64,000 bases of DNA. Source: Achromobacter pestifer (GTDB taxonomy: Bacteria; Pseudomonadota; Gammaproteobacteria; Burkholderiales; Burkholderiaceae_B). The stretch's first letter is position 1. Every line of letters starts with the position of its first letter. The DNA lies in assembly GCF_013267355.1 (NCBI RefSeq), contig NZ_CP053985.1:124001-188000 (forward strand), in the 5' to 3' direction. The translations under genes were made by a program, and so were the position numbers. Shown here one piece after another: positions 61,755 to 64,000 of the stretch. The notes under the pieces were generated by a model. That model was given only the letters and a program-made list of their open reading frames with translations, did no database searches and was not told the origin of the DNA.

Positions 61755-62348
61755 TCAAAGATCCAGCTTGGAGATCTTGGTGCCGGCCAAGGACACGCCC
61801 GCCATCAGGCCACCGTTGTTCATCACGAAACCGACGATGGGCTGCTGCGCCGTGTTCGTGTCAATGCGGCCATTGGCGCCGACATTGACGACCGCGACCG
61901 TGGCGTCCGCGCCCACCGTCCAGCCGCTGCTGTTGCGGAACTTGGTCAGCGCCTCGTCCGTCATGAACAGCAGCACCATGGCCTTGGACTGCGCGCCGGC
62001 CTGGAAGCCGACGGAACCCGCCGTGGTGCTGTAGTAGCCGGCAGTGGAGCTGCCCACGCGCAGCACGCCCTTGCCATGCTCGGCGCCGATGATGAAGCTG
62101 CCGCTCAACACATCAGGAAAGATCAGCACGCCCCGGGCGCGCGCGACCAGTTCCTTGGACTGCGGCGACGCTTGATAGAGCTTGCCCAAGGTGGCATCGG
62201 CCGCGCTGTTCAACGACTGGCGCTGTTCAGTGGCGGTTGCCGAGGATTTGGGACTGGTGGTGGTGCAGCCGGTAAACATCAGGCCGGCCACGCCGATCGC
62301 CGCGGCGGCCAAGCCTGCGCGACGCAAGACAGGAAAAGTATCAAACAT
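61755..62348 (-). CDS. SYLF/YSC84-domain lipoprotein
   Basis: A 197-residue lipoprotein with lipobox MFTGC. The mature part is a SYLF (YSC84-like) lipid-binding domain, with ELVARARGVLIFPDVLSGSFIIGAEHGKGVL, the QAGAQSKAMVLLFMTDEALTKF block and the end GGLMAGVSLAGTKISKL. Members bind membrane lipids; the bacterial role is not settled. AAGGAG before the ATG at 62348 fixes the start. A strong terminator follows. Confidence 0.88.
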   Translation of the reverse strand: MFDTFPVLRRAGLAAAAIGVAGLMFTGCTTTSPKSSATATEQRQSLNSAADATLGKLYQASPQSKELVARARGVLIFPDVLSGSFIIGAEHGKGVLRVGSSTAGYYSTTAGSVGFQAGAQSKAMVLLFMTDEALTKFRNSSGWTVGADATVAVVNVGANGRIDTNTAQQPIVGFVMNNGGLMAGVSLAGTKISKLDL

Positions 62349-62470
62349 GGAACTCTCCTTTTTTGTTGTCACCCTTTACCAATGTACCGGGCAAATCCGC
62401 CAGCGCAAAGCACACGATTGTGTGAAAAGAAACAAAAAAAACTGCCTGCTGTCGGGGTTGCGGTTTGCCG

Positions 62471-62725
62471 CTACAGGATGCCGTAACGCGGTTCGCCCGT
62501 GGATCCGTCGACCGACACGATGCCGGACAGCACCAGTTCGGCATGGCGCCGCGCAATACCGGGATCGTCGAAGGTCACGAAACGCGGCAGCGACCAGCGC
62601 CGCTCGAGTTCGCCCTCCGCCCTGCGGCATACCGCAATCTCGATAGCCAACATGCCAGTATCCAACCGGATGACCTGACATTCCACCTCGAATCCATCGA
62701 TATGACGCTGTGGCCATGCGCCCAT
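62471..62725 (-). CDS. Hypothetical 84-residue protein
   Basis: A small protein beginning MGAWPQRHIDGFEVECQVIR, with alternating strand-like segments and a helix at RFVTFDDPGIARRHAELVLSG. AGGAG upstream of the ATG at 62725 supports the start. No motif recognised. The promoter side contains three adjacent dyads. Confidence 0.62.
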   Translation of the reverse strand: MGAWPQRHIDGFEVECQVIRLDTGMLAIEIAVCRRAEGELERRWSLPRFVTFDDPGIARRHAELVLSGIVSVDGSTGEPRYGIL

Positions 62726-62762
62726 TTCTTGCTCCTGAAACTGCTTTACCCGGCCGCAATAT

Positions 62763-62827
62763 GCCAAAAAACTTTTGGCTTGAAAAGCAATGTTTTCAAG
62801 GAGTTATGGCGTACTAGCGCAGCTAGT
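62763..62827. repeat. Three consecutive perfect inverted repeats in an AT-rich spacer
   Basis: GCCAAAA-AAC-TTTTGGC (62763-62779), then CTTGAAAA-GCAATG-TTTTCAAG (62779-62800), then ACTAGC-GCA-GCTAGT (62813-62827). All are perfect. They could be stacked operators for the leftward 84-residue gene or the stems of a small RNA. No known element matched. Confidence 0.6.
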
Positions 62828-62891
62828 GCGAACGCATCTTGCAGCCCACTGAAATGGCCGCGAATCAGCCCGTTTCCTGCTCTTTTGCGCC

Positions 62892-62917
62892 GCGACTGCG
62901 CAACGTCGCGCAGTCGC
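62892..62917 (-). terminator. Hairpin just after the RpiR-family gene
   Basis: A perfect ten-pair stem, GCGACTGCGC / GCGCAGTCGC, with a six-base loop AACGTC, three bases past the stop of the regulator gene. There is no T-run on the leftward side, so termination may need Rho. Confidence 0.6.
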
Positions 62918-62919
62918 TT

Positions 62920-63783
62920 TCAGCCGCCCGGCGGACGGATCCATTGCGCGTCCCACAAGCCTTCGCCGCGTTCGAGCGCCGCGCCCAATGCCTGCTTGCT
63001 GCGCTGCGCCACCGCCGCGAGCAAGGCATTGCAAACGGAAAAGGCCGCGGTGTAGGAATCGAAAGGCGATGCGCTGGAACTGCGCGCGATCAGCACGTGA
63101 TGGGCCGACGCCGCGGCGGGCGCCGATGCCGAATCGGTGATCAGGATCACCTTGCCGCCCCGTTGCCGGAAGTACTGCACCGCCTTGGCCGCGGCAACCG
63201 AGTAGCGCCTGAAGGTAAACGCCAGCAACACGTCGGCCTCGTCGATCCACAGCAGCTGGTCTTCCAGGAACAGCGGGCCGGCGGCGACCATGGGCTTGAC
63301 CGAAGGCAGGCACAGGTTCAGATAAAGCGCCACGTGGCTGGCCAGGGGCGCGGCCTGGCGCAGGCCCAGCACATGCACCCGCCCCTTGCGTTGCGTCAGC
63401 AGCCGCACGGCGGCCTCGAAGGCCGCCACGTCGATCGATGCGTAGGTCTCCTTCAGGTTGTGCTGGTCGTGCAGCAAGGCGTTATGCAAGCAGGCTCGCG
63501 GCGAGGGCTTGTCGGCGCCGACCACGTCCGCGCGCTCGCCGGGCGAGGCCAGGCGCGCCGTCACTTCCGCGCGCGCCTCCATCTGCGCCTGCGCATAGCT
63601 GTCGTAGCCGAGCTTGGCCAGCAGGCGCACCACGGTGGACGCGCTGGTGCCGACCTGCCTGGCCAGCGCCGTCGCCGATTCCAGCAGGCTTTGCGGATAG
63701 CGCGCCTGCATCTCCTCGACCAGCACTTGTTCGCTCTTGCTGAGCTTGCGGCCATAGCCGGCAATACGTTGGTGCAGGTTCAT
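62920..63783 (-). CDS. MurR/RpiR-family transcriptional regulator
   Basis: A 287-residue regulator with an RpiR-type helix-turn-helix (about 1-75, KLSKSEQVLVEEMQ and ARQVGTSASTVVRLLAKLGY) and a sugar-isomerase (SIS) domain (about 125-255, GRVHVLGLRQAAPLASHVALYL and GGKVILITDSASAPAA). The family senses sugar phosphates or related compounds. It is divergent from an exported-protein gene across 117 bases containing inverted repeats and probably regulates it. Confidence 0.92.
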   Translation of the reverse strand: MNLHQRIAGYGRKLSKSEQVLVEEMQARYPQSLLESATALARQVGTSASTVVRLLAKLGYDSYAQAQMEARAEVTARLASPGERADVVGADKPSPRACLHNALLHDQHNLKETYASIDVAAFEAAVRLLTQRKGRVHVLGLRQAAPLASHVALYLNLCLPSVKPMVAAGPLFLEDQLLWIDEADVLLAFTFRRYSVAAAKAVQYFRQRGGKVILITDSASAPAAASAHHVLIARSSSASPFDSYTAAFSVCNALLAAVAQRSKQALGAALERGEGLWDAQWIRPPGG

Positions 63784-63836
63784 CCTTGCATGGCCCTAGG
63801 TGATAACCCCAAATTTCACAACACTCATTGCATCTT

Positions 63837-63855
63837 ATATTGCTGCCTGCAATAT
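63837..63855. promoter_or_regulatory. Candidate RpiR-family operator
   Basis: A perfect inverted repeat ATATTGC-TGCCT-GCAATAT lies in the divergent region. It is flanked by two direct copies of TCATTGCA (63826-63833 and 63857-63864). The arrangement suggests regulator binding sites for the adjoining RpiR-type protein. Confidence 0.5.
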
Positions 63856-63900
63856 TCATTGCAAATTAGACCAAACCCGCAGTCACCACAAGAGAATTCC

Positions 63901-64000
63901 ATGAAGCATCACCCCCAGGGGCCGTCCTTGGCCCGCCGCAGCCTGGTCCTGGCCGGCCTGGGCGCCGCCTTGCTGCCATTGGCCGCGCGCGCCGACGCCT
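63901..64000 (+). CDS. Exported protein, 5' end only (probable solute-binding protein)
   Basis: The first 33 codons of a gene cut by the right edge. MKHHPQGPSLARRSLVLAGL, a hydrophobic run and AARADA form a signal peptide, possibly twin-arginine-like (ARRSLVLAG). AGAG precedes the ATG. The context (divergent RpiR regulator, Bug-rich genome) suggests a solute-binding protein, but the mature sequence is not visible. Confidence 0.55.
   Translation, partial: MKHHPQGPSLARRSLVLAGLGAALLPLAARADA

Noticed and set aside
1..64000. CRISPR array, tRNA, rRNA, prophage or insertion sequence
   Set aside because: No regularly spaced repeats, no cloverleaf sequence I could identify, and no phage or transposase gene was found by reading both strands.

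Overview
The window is dense, GC-rich bacterial chromosome with almost no gaps, many ATGA start/stop overlaps, three Bug-type (TctC) solute receptors or likely receptors, a Bps/Pga exopolysaccharide locus and a Bordetella-type small lipoprotein. This points to a betaproteobacterium of the Alcaligenaceae (Achromobacter/Bordetella group). I see no rRNA, tRNA, CRISPR array, prophage or insertion sequence.

Layout. 1-2.7 kb: the 5' part of a D-amino acid dehydrogenase gene (cut by the window edge), then an hmp-nsrR nitric-oxide defence operon with a near-consensus NsrR operator over the hmp promoter. 2.7-18.8 kb: a complete aryl polyene (APE) cluster. A phosphopantetheinyl transferase gene is transcribed divergently from a run of about 17 overlapping genes. 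They encode two acyl carrier proteins, an acyl ligase fused to a dehydratase, acyltransferases, a glycosyltransferase, a thioesterase, LolA-like and MMPL export proteins, a lipoprotein, three ketosynthase-type proteins, a second dehydratase, a ketoreductase and a flavoprotein carrying flavin-dependent-halogenase signatures. 18.8-27.6 kb: GatB/YqeY, DinB, a PaaI-type thioesterase, a lipoprotein, an IclR regulator divergent from a metallophosphoesterase fused to a barrel-like domain with a Bug receptor, and an S9 peptidase. 27.6-35.7 kb: a membrane diguanylate cyclase divergent from pgaABCD, with a 547-base regulatory region holding an 11-base direct repeat resembling an inverted Pho box and a long untranslated leader. 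35.7-48.4 kb: an MFS/AraC divergent pair, penicillin-binding protein 1A, a phosphatase, a PepSY iron-type membrane protein behind a palindrome, an aldo/keto reductase, an Atm1-type ABC exporter, a Rieske protein, and a bile-acid-symporter-like protein with a LysR regulator. 48.4-53 kb: a compact operon of ABC uptake genes, a membrane cytochrome c and OsmC. 53-64 kb: a Bug receptor with an N-formylglutamate amidohydrolase-like enzyme under a divergent LysR, an AGE epimerase, small unknown genes, TSUP and EamA transporters, an Lrp regulator, a SYLF lipoprotein, and an RpiR regulator divergent from a truncated exported protein.

How it fits together. The APE cluster (an antioxidant cell-envelope pigment), the PGA matrix locus with its own c-di-GMP synthase, and hmp-nsrR all concern surface protection, biofilm and stress. 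The most unusual points are the halogenase-like flavoprotein inside the APE operon, the ligase-dehydratase fusion, the metallophosphoesterase-barrel fusion, the ABC/cytochrome c/OsmC operon, and several unexplained dyad-rich intergenic regions.
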